Shown: positions 12,801 to 21,989 of the stretch, piece by piece
How the letters are laid out: every line of letters begins with the position of its first letter
Position numbering within the stretch: position 1 is the stretch's first letter
Origin: Saturnia japonica
Lineage: Eukaryota > Arthropoda > Insecta > Lepidoptera > Saturniidae
Direction of reading: 5' to 3'
DNA: 64,000 nt
Assembly (NCBI GenBank): GCA_033032175.1
Contig: CM065318.1
Coordinates: 10,044,001-10,108,000, forward strand
The notes under the pieces: model-generated
Seen by the model: the letters and a program-made list of their open reading frames with translations, nothing else
The model's database searches: none
What the model was told of the DNA's origin: nothing
Made by a program: the position numbers and the translations under genes

Positions 12801-15800
12801 TTTCACAAGTACATTCACAGAGATATGGGGACACGCGATACCTATTATAAGTTGTGTAAGTATTTATGCTTTTCACTACTTGATCCGGCTTTTTAACTTG
12901 GACTACCTGCCCTTAACACACTAAAGACTAAAGTAGGTTCACGTTTTCCTCTTCCAACCCGTCTCAACAAAACTCACTCATACCTCCTTCAGTAACCTCT
13001 ACTCCTACAACCGTCCATCATATAAGGTGTCGGGGAAGAAATTATCTAATTATAAACTGCACCTAAATCACTAATTAATTTAATTTAAATCACTAAGCGT
13101 CGATTTTTCAATCGCTAGGTAACTTTATTTGAGGAATCATTTTAACTTTTAGACAGATAAAGTATGTAAAACCTGTCAATATTTGGAAATTTTTCCTCAA
13201 ATAAAGTTATCCAGAGATTTAAATATCGGCCCTATAATTATATATTTTTTTAATATAAATGTAATTGTTTACAGTCGGTAATCGAACCAAAGTTTTTTTA
13301 TCAGACAGCTAAACAACTGATTTACGTAGTTAGTATGTAATTGTATTGATTAATATTTTTTTATTAAAACTAAATCGCGTTATAGATCGTTTAAAGAATG
13401 TTGGCCACCGTAACTCTACTCTACTTATTCCAGTAAACATTTGTTAATTAATTATTATCTTATCTAAACGATAACATGACATTATTTTACAAAATACCCG
13501 GACTTATGATATTGTGTAATTCTTACAAGAACACCAACGCCTTTGTCAATGCCTACTGTTCAGATGACATTCCCAATAAAAATACTCTTTTTATAAAAGG
13601 TTTTTTTAATCCTTTTTAATTTTAACCTATGTATTTGTTTATTTTTCGTAAATAACGAGAAACATGTTTGAATAATTAATTTGGATTAAGCATTAGGTAT
13701 TTCGAAAATAAATGAATGACATTGTACACAGGACGCAAATAAAGGCGGGTAATGTATGCCAATTAATGTCTGACTACTGCCTATAAAATGTTACTGTATT
13801 TATGTAGATGAATGTATAATTTTTTTAAATTATATACTATAGATGGCAGATCAAACGGCATCAATGTGGGGCTCGTGCTGTTTCAATGAGGGTGATGTCA
13901 AGTTGACCTTGGGTACAGGAACATTCTTCAATATAAACACTGGAGCAACACCACACGCCAGTGTGTCCGGTCTCTATCCAATAGTTGGTTGGAAGTTGGA
14001 TAAGGAGTTATTTTACTCCGCAGAAGGCGCCAATAATGACACCGCCTCTATCATTAACTGGGCTCAAAAGTTAGGTAATTATATTTGTTTGTATTGTACG
14101 AGGTAAAGATGATCTTTTTAGCTAATTATGCCACCATGTCACTTTTATTTTGCTGTTAAAAAGAACTCATAAAATGCGGTTGCCATTTAACTGTATTAAT
14201 GCAAAAAATGTACATCATATTTTATACATAAATTTCATGTCTGTGTATGTAAGGTCTTACATAATCTGCTTGACCTTGTATTAAATTTGTGATCATACGA
14301 ACCGCAATAACCTAATATTTCGAACATCTATAAGTAACAGTTGATGTCTTTGGTTATCGAATACATTTAATTGATTCAGGTCTTTTCGAACATCCTGAAG
14401 ATACGGCTGATATTGCTGCTTCAGTTCCTGATAGTGATGGCGTGTACTTTATACCAGCGTTCAGTGGAATCGGGGTAACTAAAACATCCTTTTATTATTT
14501 CTCCCTCGGTTTCACGATCGGTCTTTAACAATAATATGAGAAAATTTAATAATGGAAAAATTTCGTCGACTGAGAAGCGCGAAGTCAAACTCTTTCCATT
14601 TTAATGTAAGAAAATATGGAGATAACACTATAAAAATCGCCATACCGATACTAATAGGCGGTATCTCTTGGCCCTAGCGTTCGGACAGACCCGCTAGGTT
14701 GCAACCCTTAAAAAAACTGGTTCTGAAGGTGTCAAGAAAACTGGATCCAACTAAATTACTAAAGGAACTGTTACTATTGATTTATGATGGATAGCTAGAC
14801 GTAATACGGTTGCTAGAATAGAGTAAGACGAGGCGCGGTGAAGGAAAGAGATGAAAGGATAAAGGACCATGGCTAATGTCCAAACGTTAGTCTATTTGTA
14901 AGATAACCAGTCGCATTTCTATTGTCTTATCAGTTTTACATCAAGTTTCTTAAATAATATATATTTAACAGCCACCGTACAACGATACGGCGACAGCGAC
15001 AGGATTTCTTGGTTTGAAGCCGTCTACCACCAAAGCGCATATGGTTCGGGCTATATTGGAGTCTGTTGCATTCTGTACTGTTCAACTTTACAAATGTGTC
15101 TGTGTTGAAACTAACTACAACTTCCATAGTATTAGGTAAGACATTTTAATAATTGATATTAAGACCTGAAATCCTTTTGTTACTTTTCACGTCGCTTGTC
15201 AGCCAACCTCTTTGGCCTTTCACATGTTTGCCTTGAAATTAAGCCGAGAGATAGTATGTCATAACCTTTTTAAATTAATGATAAGTGATATCACTTTTAC
15301 ACTTGTATTATATTATATCGACCTGTGTTCGAAACTAATTTTGGGTTCGGCTATTTTTGTATCGACAGTTAAGAATCAACTGTTTTCTCAAAAAAATTAA
15401 CTTTCTAGGAGAGAAGAATAATAAAGGACTGGAAGATATGAGTGTTGGTATTTCCATAAGGAATAACTACATATTTTGAGAATTTCATACCAACGAGTTG
15501 TTGGCCTTTGAATAAACGTTTTAATGAATATTCCTCTATATAATGCTTACAGATTAGATGGCGGTGTGTCAAATAACAATTTTATAGCTCAGTTAGTGGC
15601 TGATTTGAGCGGTTTGCGAGTCGAGCGACCGGAGCACGTGGAAATGTCTTCTTTAGGATGCGCATATATTGTTGGCTTACATTTAGGTAAGTTTAGTTAA
15701 TTCATTAAGGCTAATTCTCGAAAATTACGTAATAAATCATCATATATAAATAAGAGTCATTTTGAATGATGAATTATTTTACAGCGGTTATGACTCAGTG

Positions 15801-16227
15801 GTAACGTGTTTGGAAGTTAAACGCTTAAAGACGGTTCAAATACCCCACAGTAGTATAGATTAAAGTATCATTTTTATGTACAGATTTATACACACATACT
15901 TAAAATAAACCTGTTTAATGTCGATTCTTAAGGAATTCATTTTTTTTACATTTACTTACCTCGATTACAGGTATATGGAAGTCGAAAGAAGAATTAAAAT
16001 CGCTACGAAAAGTAGAACGCGTGTTTAATCCACGGCCACATGTGAAGAAATCCTATGAAATAATTCTGGCGCGGTGGGACGACGCGGTCAAACGTATGTG
16101 CGGTTGGTACGGAACGGACTCCGAAACACTGTGGTCAAATATAAACGAATCGAGTACTACAGTAGGTGCCCGAACGACCTGCAAAGTCTCTGAGGAGCTG
16201 CCGAACAATGGGAGTTTGTTGAAATAA
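3252..16227 (+). CDS. FGGY carbohydrate kinase, glycerol kinase 5-like (5' partial)
   Basis: Nine exons join in phase: 3252-3421, 8033-8122, 10636-10750, 12653-12855, 13843-14074, 14380-14474, 14972-15135, 15553-15686 and 15971-16227 (stop TAA). Each is bounded by AG and GT, and the visible product is 485 residues. FGGY kinases phosphorylate polyols or sugars with ATP, and the GK5 branch is the nearest match. Motifs seen, in visible numbering, are GISTQRGTFTTW near the start, WKDLRAG, FGTLDTWLLYKL, then M-A-D-Q with the expected catalytic base Asp195. LTLGTGTFFNINTG at about 213-226 and RLDGGVSNN at about 356-364 are the phosphate and adenine-side loops. The first exon enters with a two-base overhang, so at least one upstream exon of roughly 60 residues is missing. 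No such exon was found in 1-3250. The reading frame is clean. Confidence 0.93.
3511..5345. repeat. Palindromic element split by a LINE (GK5 intron)
   Basis: The left arm (3511-3767) and the inverted right arm (4936-5345) share long blocks. These include AGTATCTATGTTTGTAA at the ends, TTTCTCCATnTCTCTAAATAC, CGCTGGAAGTTCGCG, and GTCACTAGTTTCTC, followed by CG-rich CTCGCG/GCGCGCG tracts. The right arm has about 170 extra bases that hold a short open frame (to 5249). The Jockey-like LINE at 3768-4923 sits between the arms, flanked by a 12-bp duplication of the element's own sequence. The superfamily is unknown. Confidence 0.7.
3768..4923 (-). mobile_element. 5'-truncated Jockey-like LINE, copy 1
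   Basis: This is a minus-strand non-LTR retrotransposon 3' end. A 68-nt T run (3767-3834) is its poly(A) tail, and the flanks GTTGCTTGAGCT (3756-3767 and 4924-4935) are a 12-bp target-site duplication. The frame from about 4918 down to 4361 reads RLHPLLCAASK, MSTRHKLTLYKMCIRPIMTY, LQAIQNKFLHRLTGAPWFVR and PLIKAAASYVPDP. This is the post-reverse-transcriptase region of a Jockey-type ORF2, and the catalytic domain is lost by truncation. The 3' UTR block around GTTAGCCTTAGGGGCCCTAT is shared with 7757-7877 and 46808-47860. The intact long tail and duplication suggest a fairly recent insertion. Confidence 0.9.
5723..6988. mobile_element. Long-inverted-repeat (foldback) DNA element with TA target site
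   Basis: The ends are perfect inverted repeats. The left CAGGGTATTAGTAGACCGCT (from 5723) continues for about 50 near-identical bases and is mirrored at the right end (to 6988), with TA or TATA on both sides. Homology between arms goes on to about 6185 on the left and about 6480 on the right, so each arm is roughly 460-510 bp around a spacer of about 290 bp. The right arm has an insertion of about 100 bp. Both arms include CTTATCTACTTTGCCACTGT and a B-box-like GGGTTCGATTCCCCGC. The TA duplication fits Tc1/mariner/IS630-type elements. Confidence 0.85.
6190..6365 (+). pseudogene. Fragment resembling an IS630/Tc1-type transposase C-terminus
   Basis: This lies in the spacer of the long-inverted-repeat element. 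The frame reads NQMRQRIVNVFDKLRAD, CVEDPTMMPRLHKETQRR and AQICLEMNGAQFEPHL. It has the shape of the C-terminal helices of insect DDE transposases, which end in R-x-x-x-C-x-x-x-x-G-x-x-F-E-H. No DDE motif is present, so it cannot be active alone. The assignment rests on pattern memory only. Confidence 0.5.
7100..7703. mobile_element. Foldback element made of two inverted transposase 3' ends
   Basis: The ends AAGGGTGACTCAGAATTTTG (from 7100) and, inverted, AAGGGTGTCTCAGAATGTTT (to 7703) are flanked by TA. The minus strand of the left arm (7345-7109) reads INWPPRSPDLTLADFSLWGY, LKSKVYNPLPPNLNVL and QRITEEINSIPR. The plus strand of the right arm (about 7369-7598) reads the same PDLTLADF through INSIPR and then on to the natural C-terminus with stop at 7598. 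The left arm lacks about 100-180 bp of the 3' end. It is a non-autonomous derivative of a DDE transposon related to, but distinct from, the one at 16928-18230. Confidence 0.88.
7757..7877 (-). mobile_element. Very short 5'-truncated copy of the Jockey-like LINE
   Basis: A T-rich tail (7757-7795) is followed by CTAGAACTGACTACACTGTT, a GTTAGCCTTAGGGGCCCTAT block and a GGCTTTTACAGCTTCACCGG block, the same 3' UTR as at 3835-3913. The flanks CAAAAACTATC (7746-7756 and 7878-7888) are an 11-bp target-site duplication. Only about 80 bp of element sequence was copied. Confidence 0.88.
8221..8938 (+). repeat. Interspersed repeat of the ACTAGCTGTGCCC family
   Basis: It starts ACTAGCTGTGCCCCGCGG and then TTTCACCCGCATATAATTT. 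It ends with a CTTTATTATATTATTAGTATTAGTATAGAT-like tail. Close copies are at 45593-46240 and 46265-46756, and a related tail is at 30455-30703. These are common lepidopteran interspersed repeats, probably non-LTR 3' ends. No frame survives. It lies in the GK5 intron. Confidence 0.7.
9240..9575. repeat. Degenerate LINE 3'-UTR-like repeat
   Basis: Two diverged units share CACCCCCTTAGGTG or AACCCCGTTAGGTGATGAATTTC-like text. They are followed by CACCCTCCAAGTTTCAGGTC and GTTGATCCGTCAGTCATTCA, wording typical of insect LINE 3' UTRs. The open frame 9384-9626 inside it is not a gene. Confidence 0.5.
10050..10275 (-). repeat. Interspersed repeat of the ACTAGCTGTGCCC family
   Basis: It shares CAGATAACTGATGTTATAAGG, TTTAGGCTACTTTTAT and AATTAGGGTTCCGCA with 2810-3195. 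It ends with GCACAGCTAGTA, the reverse of the family start. Confidence 0.55.
10892..11155 (+). repeat. Dispersed repeat, copy A (partner at 34373-34640)
   Basis: It shares with 34373-34640, same orientation, GAAAAAGGAnGGnTATGTTT, CTATTTCTTTGGCACGC, CTGTAGCC, GGGAATCAAAT-AAAAGCAAAAATAG and GTTTTTGTTGCAGTnnGG. No coding frame is kept, so it is a non-autonomous or decayed element of unknown class. Confidence 0.65.
11902..12097. mobile_element. TTAA-flanked MITE, copy 1
   Basis: The ends TTAAGGTTACTATACACTAT (11902) and, inverted, TTAAGGGCTCCTATACACTG (12097) form imperfect terminal repeats of about 25 bp. TTAA at both ends is the piggyBac-type target site. The 196-bp interior is GC-rich (GCCGGCATCTGTCACAAC, GCCGCGCCGTGCCGC) and codes for nothing. 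A diverged copy lies at 28437-28653. Confidence 0.75.
12305..12470 (+). repeat. Dispersed repeat (CTTAGCGTGTTACCATC family)
   Basis: The block from CTCGAGTTGAAAATCTGTCG through CCACTAAGCTTAGCGTGTTACC to CATCGTCACTTAACATC recurs in diverged form at 58765-58900 (+) and 21535-21625 (+), and inverted at about 52605-52745. It resembles non-LTR or SINE 3' sequence common in Lepidoptera. Confidence 0.6.
13097..13233. mobile_element. Short hairpin MITE
   Basis: GGTAACTTTATTTGAGGAAT (from 13120) is mirrored by CCTCAAATAAAGTTATCC (13194-13211). Weaker pairing extends outward to CGATTTTTCAATC against GATTTAAATATCGGCC. The two arms are about 50 bp around a short loop. No coding content. It lies in a GK5 intron. 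Confidence 0.6.
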
Positions 16228-16927
16228 CGGTGGCTTTTATCTCTCCTCATGTTCATAGCGTGCTTGTGTATTTATAGATGACATCTATCTCGCCATGATC
16301 TTAAGATCATGGTTATAATTCATTCGTATAGAAAATGTTTGAGTTGGTTAATTGAAAGCTTCATTTGCCAAATCGATTAACATATTTTTTTGAATTTCCA
16401 CAAAAACACCCTGTTACAGTATTTTTGACAAGGAGCCACCATCTTGCCAGAGTTAACTATTCTACTCTCATTCAACTCACCTCTTTCCACCACTACATGC
16501 CTTTTTCTCTAGACTCCCCATACGTCACCACTCACCATTTAAAATGCTTTCGTTACAATATAATATATTCTTGGAGTTTACTATTTAAGAATCGATTTTC
16601 ATTTATAGACCGCGATACAGTACTGATTATCGTAGAGAATAATCGGCATTACTAATATTGCAAATTTAATTATAAATATTAAAATATGTAAGCTCATACA
16701 CATTATTACCCGCCTGACGTAGGGTAAAGTTTTTGGGTGATTGTATGGTGTCTCTCTTATGCACAAAACTGGTGATAATCTTTTTTAATGATAAGTAGCT
16801 ATTTGATATTTAATTTCAAAATTAATAATAAGTAGGCGTGAAACTATACAACGGTTAGTTAAGATGGTAATGTCCTGGTTAACACCACGAAATGCTCTCT
16901 AGCCTGCGACGAAAAAGTAATAATATA

Positions 16928-18230
16928 CAAGGTGTCCAGAAAGGGTATCGGGTATTTGTAAGTTCAATGAAACAAAAATTATTTGTATGCAATAAAAAAG
17001 TTTATTGTTTATTATTAGCATATGAATTGGAGAATTATTTGGAAAAGATGATGTTATCCAAATGATGACCGTTACGTTGCTGGCACTCTTCTAAACGGAA
17101 ACGAAGATTGGCGATAACACGTTGACACATAGCTATCGATATTGCTGCCATTTCTGACCTGATGTTTTGCTTTAACTGGGTTAGATTCGTCGGATTGTTT
17201 TGATAAACCTTACTTTTAAGGTATCCCCATGCAAAATAGTCAAGCGGGCTAAGGTCGGGGCTTCTGGGAGGCCAGTTGATGTTACCCCTTCGCGAAATGA
17301 CTTTATTAGGGAATAACTCGTTAACAACTTCCATTGAGTCATTTGAGGTATGGCAAGTGGCCCCATCTTGCTGGAACCACGTTCTTGAGTTGAAACCTGC
17401 AAACTCCTGCAACTCTGGGACCAAAAAATTTCGCAATATATCGCAATAACGGTCACTATTCACATTAATTGCTCGGCCTCGTTGATCTTCATGAAAATAA
17501 GGACCAATTATGCCTTTAGCAGACATAGCGGCCCAAACAACGACCTTTGGGCTATGCAGGGGTCGTTCATGCTTTCGTCTCGGATTCTCCACTGCCCAGT
17601 ACCGACAATTCTGCTTATTAACATGACCATTCAGGTGAAAATTTGCTTCGTCACTGAACAGTATGTTGTTAAAGTTGTTAAATCGCTGCAGCATTTCGTT
17701 CGCAAAATTCAGTCGATTAGCATAGTCCGTATCCTTCAATTCTTGAACCAATTGAATTTTATAGGCTTTTAGATGTAAGTCTTTCTTTAAAATCGAATGT
17801 AAAGACGATTTTTTGATGTTCAACGCTTGGCTTCGCTTTCGGATGGATAAAGACGGATTTTGACGAACCGACGCCTCAACTTCTTCAATTGTTTCTTCAT
17901 CGCGAACTGAACGAGGACGACCAGAGTTTTGAATTTTAACTGTCGCACCTGTATTCTCGAACATCCTGATCCATTTCTTAATGCTATCGTCACTTGGCGC
18001 GTGGCGTGTACGATATTCCGCACGATAGAGACGTTGAGCAGTCACTATTGAATCACCATTACGATAATACGCTCGTACGCAAAATGCGCGATGCGTCCCC
18101 TAGTACTGTTCCATCGTGACTAAAACTCCACAAAATGGCGGACGCCACGATCCCCTCCCCGCACCCTTTAGACGCCCCGTTTCGAATATGGCGCGAAAAC
18201 AAATACCCGATACCCTTTCTGGACACCTTG
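16928..18230 (-). mobile_element. Nearly intact Tc1/mariner-type element (DD41D by count)
   Basis: The 32-bp ends CAAGGTGTCCAGAAAGGGTA plus TCGGGTATTTGT (16928-16959) and their reverse complement (18199-18230) match base for base, and TA flanks both. The 1303-bp element carries one long minus-strand transposase frame. Perfect terminal repeats imply a young insertion, about 0.7 kb downstream of the GK5 stop codon. Confidence 0.93.
17035..18045 (-). CDS. DDE transposase, DD41D type, with early stop in the leader
   Basis: The frame has 336 codons counted from a GTG at 18045. The natural ATG is probably at 18114, in frame, but codon 5 is TAG (18100-18102). The rest of the leader (R-A-F-C-V-R-A-Y-Y) reads as expected for the family. 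N-terminal helix-turn-helix regions (residues about 1-95) carry SIKKWIRMFENTG and SGRPRS. The catalytic domain has LFSDEANFHLNG (Asp132), FQQDGATCHTS (Asp227) and NINWPPRSPDLSPLDYFAWG (Asp269). Exactly 41 residues separate the second and third Asp. The protein would cut at the terminal repeats and insert at TA. The lone stop may disable it, or a downstream start could be used. Confidence 0.92.
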   Translation of the reverse strand: MTAQRLYRAEYRTRHAPSDDSIKKWIRMFENTGATVKIQNSGRPRSVRDEETIEEVEASVRQNPSLSIRKRSQALNIKKSSLHSILKKDLHLKAYKIQLVQELKDTDYANRLNFANEMLQRFNNFNNILFSDEANFHLNGHVNKQNCRYWAVENPRRKHERPLHSPKVVVWAAMSAKGIIGPYFHEDQRGRAINVNSDRYCDILRNFLVPELQEFAGFNSRTWFQQDGATCHTSNDSMEVVNELFPNKVISRRGNINWPPRSPDLSPLDYFAWGYLKSKVYQNNPTNLTQLKQNIRSEMAAISIAMCQRVIANLRFRLEECQQRNGHHLDNIIFSK

Positions 18231-18239
18231 TAGTTTTGA

Positions 18240-19290
18240 AATTTTTTGATATCGGTTGATAAATATCGATTTATGGGCCTGCCGATTATATCGGCTGATC
18301 TATCGATTTGGTATCGGTATCATCACATGCCTAGTAGCTATAAATTTTTTTTTTATATACTAGAGGATTTGGAGGAACCTTTTTTATAATTTTATAAAAC
18401 AATGCATATCAATTAAGGCTTCAGTATTTTTATGTGGCGAGAATTTATTAAAGATTTTAAATTTATGAATCCCTTAGGGTTAGATTGCTTTCTATTAGTT
18501 TAAATATTTTTATATTGCTAGGATTTTAGGATTTCATATTGTTAGGATTTTAATTTGATTAGGTACGAATTTAGCTAATCAAGAACGCCATTAGTAAGTG
18601 GTTAAAATCTGTTTTACTATTGGTTATTTTTATTTGGAGGCGTCCTCCTTTTGGCTTATGAATTACTATTGGTAGAATAATTTCACGTATTTATTGGCTG
18701 CTTTACGGTAGTTTTTTATTGACATTGTCTCATTTTAGTCTACAATTGTGGTTCTATTGTACATCTATATTATTTCTCAAAGGTATTTTGGGAGAAGATT
18801 CAAACAGCATTTTAAAGTTTATGTTCCCCGCTATTGATTAAACATAGACTAATAGTTTAAAATTACAATATTAATAGACGCGTTTTACCTGAAATAAAAC
18901 GCATATTAAAATACTTCCCTTATTAGAAGCTTAATATTGAGAGCAGCGCATCAGTGTTTCCGTTGATTTCTCTTTCTACCTTCTATAGCCATTTCTTTCG
19001 CACCTCCCACATGATCGCCTGGTGAACACGCCAATGTGATATGCCATAGTGGGTATATATCTATACGCCAATGTGATACGTATATGTAGTTATTCATAAA
19101 AATATGAGGTGCGAAAAATAATAGGATTAGTTTTAACAATTACACAACAAGGTCGCAAACATATTCTAAAGCAAGCTAATTAATACGAGGCAAAAGAAAT
19201 AAGTTTGTAAATATTATGGTCAAAATATTACTAATGTTACCGAATAAGCTCCATTTCGCTTATTCTGATTAATACTATCTTTATTTTACA
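18240..19290. other. No gene seen
   Basis: AT-rich intergenic sequence. Near 18245-18325 there is a cluster of TATCGAT and TATCGG motifs (low-complexity repeat). No exon or RNA gene was recognised. Confidence 0.5.
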
Positions 19291-19295
19291 TGCCA

Positions 19296-19350
19296 GTGTA
19301 ATAAACCGTACTACTGAGCAGAGAGGTCGCGGGTTCGATTCCCGCACATG
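19296..19350 (+). repeat. tRNA-like SINE head fragment
   Basis: GTACTACTGAGCAGAGAGGTCGCGGGTTCGATTCCCGC-like text carries a perfect B box, GGTTCGATTCC. It resembles the head of the repeat at 44034-44130. The A-box half and acceptor stem do not form a tRNA. Confidence 0.6.
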
Positions 19351-19359
19351 ATTTAAATT

Positions 19360-20330
19360 TGTGCGTCGCGTCGTGCCTAATTGTCAGTTGTGTTTTGAGT
19401 GTTAAATATCTATACATGTGCATATATGATATCAGTAGTTTAGTAACCATAATATATATGCTTTGGTTAGTTTGGAATTAATCGGCCGTGCGTGCGGCCT
19501 ATATTCATATAGTCCACCTATTTATAATAGTATATACCTACTTAAAGTTATACGCACCCTTTAGAAAAATTACGTTAGTGCGAGTAGTACCTACTGAAAT
19601 TTACTTCACATTTATCGCCGTCCCCTCGATTCGCACTTCAACAATTCTTTCGAGGTCTATGCCATATTCTTACTGTAGAGCTAGATGCATATTTTGTACG
19701 TTTGAACGAACTAATTTCTACAATGACCTAACCCTAATGGTTAGAATATCAAAATAGTCGGTTACTTTGGTGAGCTTCTAGACCGTATCACTATATATTT
19801 AAGGCCGTGTTTTTACAAGATATGTTGCGGGGAAGCCAAGCGGTGATCAAGGTCGAAGTAAAGCTATGAAACTTAATTTATATCAAAGCAAAGTGGTTAT
19901 AGCAGATTTGGAAATATTTGCTATGAAGAGACACCCCGCGCGTTGCGATATAATGTAATATTCAAAAAATCATCACGAGTGATAACGACTTATACGTTGG
20001 CTACTCAGCTCTGTTTCGTACTTCACACAGCTACACCACACGTGTAGTCTTAGTTCACATATCTATCTCCCTTCAGAAACCCAGTGAAGACATTTGTACG
20101 AAATGTACATATGTACGAAATGTGACTCGGTTGCCAGATAAATATTACGACTCATTATTTCACACTCCTATAACTGTAATACATGACCGTATAACTCTTA
20201 TGTCGAATATAACTCTTATGTTGACTGAACGTTGATTATATAACTCAACTTTCAAGTTACTGCGCGAAAGTAACCATGATCAAAATGTCTGGCTGTATTG
20301 ATATATCAACTGTACGTAGTAAAACAACTT
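19360..20330. other. No gene seen
   Basis: Only short chance frames occur here (for example 19488-19757). Nothing in them resembles a known domain. Confidence 0.5.
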
Positions 20331-20334
20331 TAGT

Positions 20335-20480
20335 TATGTAGTAAGATTCGCTGTATATCAATCATACGTAATGAATTGTCATTTTTCATTGCATATTACA
20401 CGTAATTCTGTGACTAGTCGTATGTAGTAAGATTTGCTGTATATCAGTCATACGTAATAAATTATCGTTTTTCATATGTA
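20335..20480. repeat. Tandem duplication, 86-bp period
   Basis: TATGTAGTAAGATTCGCTGT followed by ATATCAATCATACGTAATGA begins at 20335 and recurs at 20421 with about 10% substitutions. TACGTA motifs continue nearby to about 20560. No function is apparent. Confidence 0.65.
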
Positions 20481-20564
20481 AGCTATACATAAAATATTAA
20501 CTCGGGTAATTATAATATTATGTAACAAACATTACGTACGTAATAATAATACGTACCATAGAAA

Positions 20565-21530
20565 TAATTATCCCGACATTATATTAGGTATAATCATATT
20601 TGACATCAATATGATGCTATATTAAAATCACAGAGCATGACAACATGTAATCACTAATCGTATTAGTTTCATGTGTAAATGTGTCATGTCGAAATAAGGC
20701 AACATGTTCTCTAATAAGTTTATAATAAAGAGTCTCTTTGAACAGTTTTATACATTTGCTACACAGCTTAGCATCACTCTAGTGGTAGACGACATAAGGA
20801 TCGGAGTAGTAACAACAAACCAATCTGGCAAGATGGTTGGCACATTTTCATTCATAACAGGTTATCCTGCATTATAACTTATTGTAGCTCGGTAATCCCA
20901 ATTATGGTGTTATAAGTACTAAAATGGTAAATCCTGTAATTCCTTTCGTAACCCAGTAGAGCAACGAGCTACAGTTAGGTTAGGTTTGATTTGCAATAAA
21001 ATACGCGTGCCGCTGGCGAGCGAGCGTCAATTTTTAATGCGCGACATGGAATTAAGATTAACTGGCCGATTAATACTAACATACACTATTGTGTCTGCAC
21101 GTGTGTGACTGCGTTGTGAATCATCCACGTCTCAACATGTTATTAATATATTATTAAAGAGGTAAAAGTTTGCGATAACTATATGTACTTATTTTCATAT
21201 TTTAATGAAATAATTTATAAATTCGAAATCTGTTACATTATTAAAGATTTGATACGTTAGGTCTCGGAGTTGTCGTTGCAGATATTAAGCTGCAGCATTT
21301 AATTTTTAACACTTTTTATGAAACGAGTACCCAGCTCGGTTAATTACATACAATAACTTCAAATTATATAATTTAAACTTGTAATAGTAAACTATTACAA
21401 TATCCTATTTCCACGATATAGGAATTATATAAATAGAAATTTCACGCGAATCCTTCCAGTCGTTGAAAAATGAATTAGTTTCCACTTTTATAATTATTAC
21501 GAAAAATTAGCATGTATACACCTTCCCGGG
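20565..21530. other. No gene seen
   Basis: AT-rich sequence without supported exons, RNA genes or clear transposon ends. Confidence 0.45.
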
Positions 21531-21534
21531 AGCA

Positions 21535-21625
21535 AAGTTGCTGCACGTAAGAACCAGTTCCTTAAGCTTAGCGTTTTGACATCTTAGGCCACATCGTCAC
21601 TTAGCGGCAGGTGAAGTTGTAGCCA
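21535..21625 (+). repeat. Dispersed repeat fragment (CTTAGCGTGTTACCATC family)
   Basis: AAGCTTAGCGTTTTGACATC and CACATCGTCACTTAGCGGCA match the 3' half of 12305-12470. Confidence 0.55.
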
Positions 21626-21744
21626 AATTTTAAACTATTAAAAAATTACAATAAAAAGGACTCTCAATCAGAAACTCCCGTAGTTTAAAATTATATTAAA
21701 TTATATTCTCATGATTTAGGATAAAACACTAGTGGTGTGCGTAT

Positions 21745-21985
21745 AGTGTTCGAATCGAATTGAATAATGGTCGAATATTCGAACTATTCGACTGATTTGA
21801 TCTATTACATAATCATGAATTATGACTTTGATAATTATTGTAAAATATTCGAACAATTTGAATTGTTTAAACTATTCGAATATTTCAAATAGTTCGAATA
21901 GATTGCATTATTCGAATATATCGATGATACTACTGGAGTTTCAAATCGAATTATTTGATTCTATTTATCGACGAATAATTCGCAC
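21745..21985. repeat. Cluster of TATTCGAA palindromic motifs
   Basis: At least eight copies of TTCGAA, TTCGAAT or ATTCGAAC variants occur in about 240 bp (for example TCGAATATTCGAACTATTCG near 21771 and AACTATTCGAATATTTC near 21869). They are arranged as overlapping inverted repeats. It may be a MITE centre or a low-complexity expansion. Confidence 0.6.
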
Positions 21986-21989
21986 ATTC

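Noticed and set aside
17181..18023. Frames overlapping the DD41D transposase
   Set aside because: Alternate-frame shadows; only the 336-codon minus-strand frame carries the motifs.
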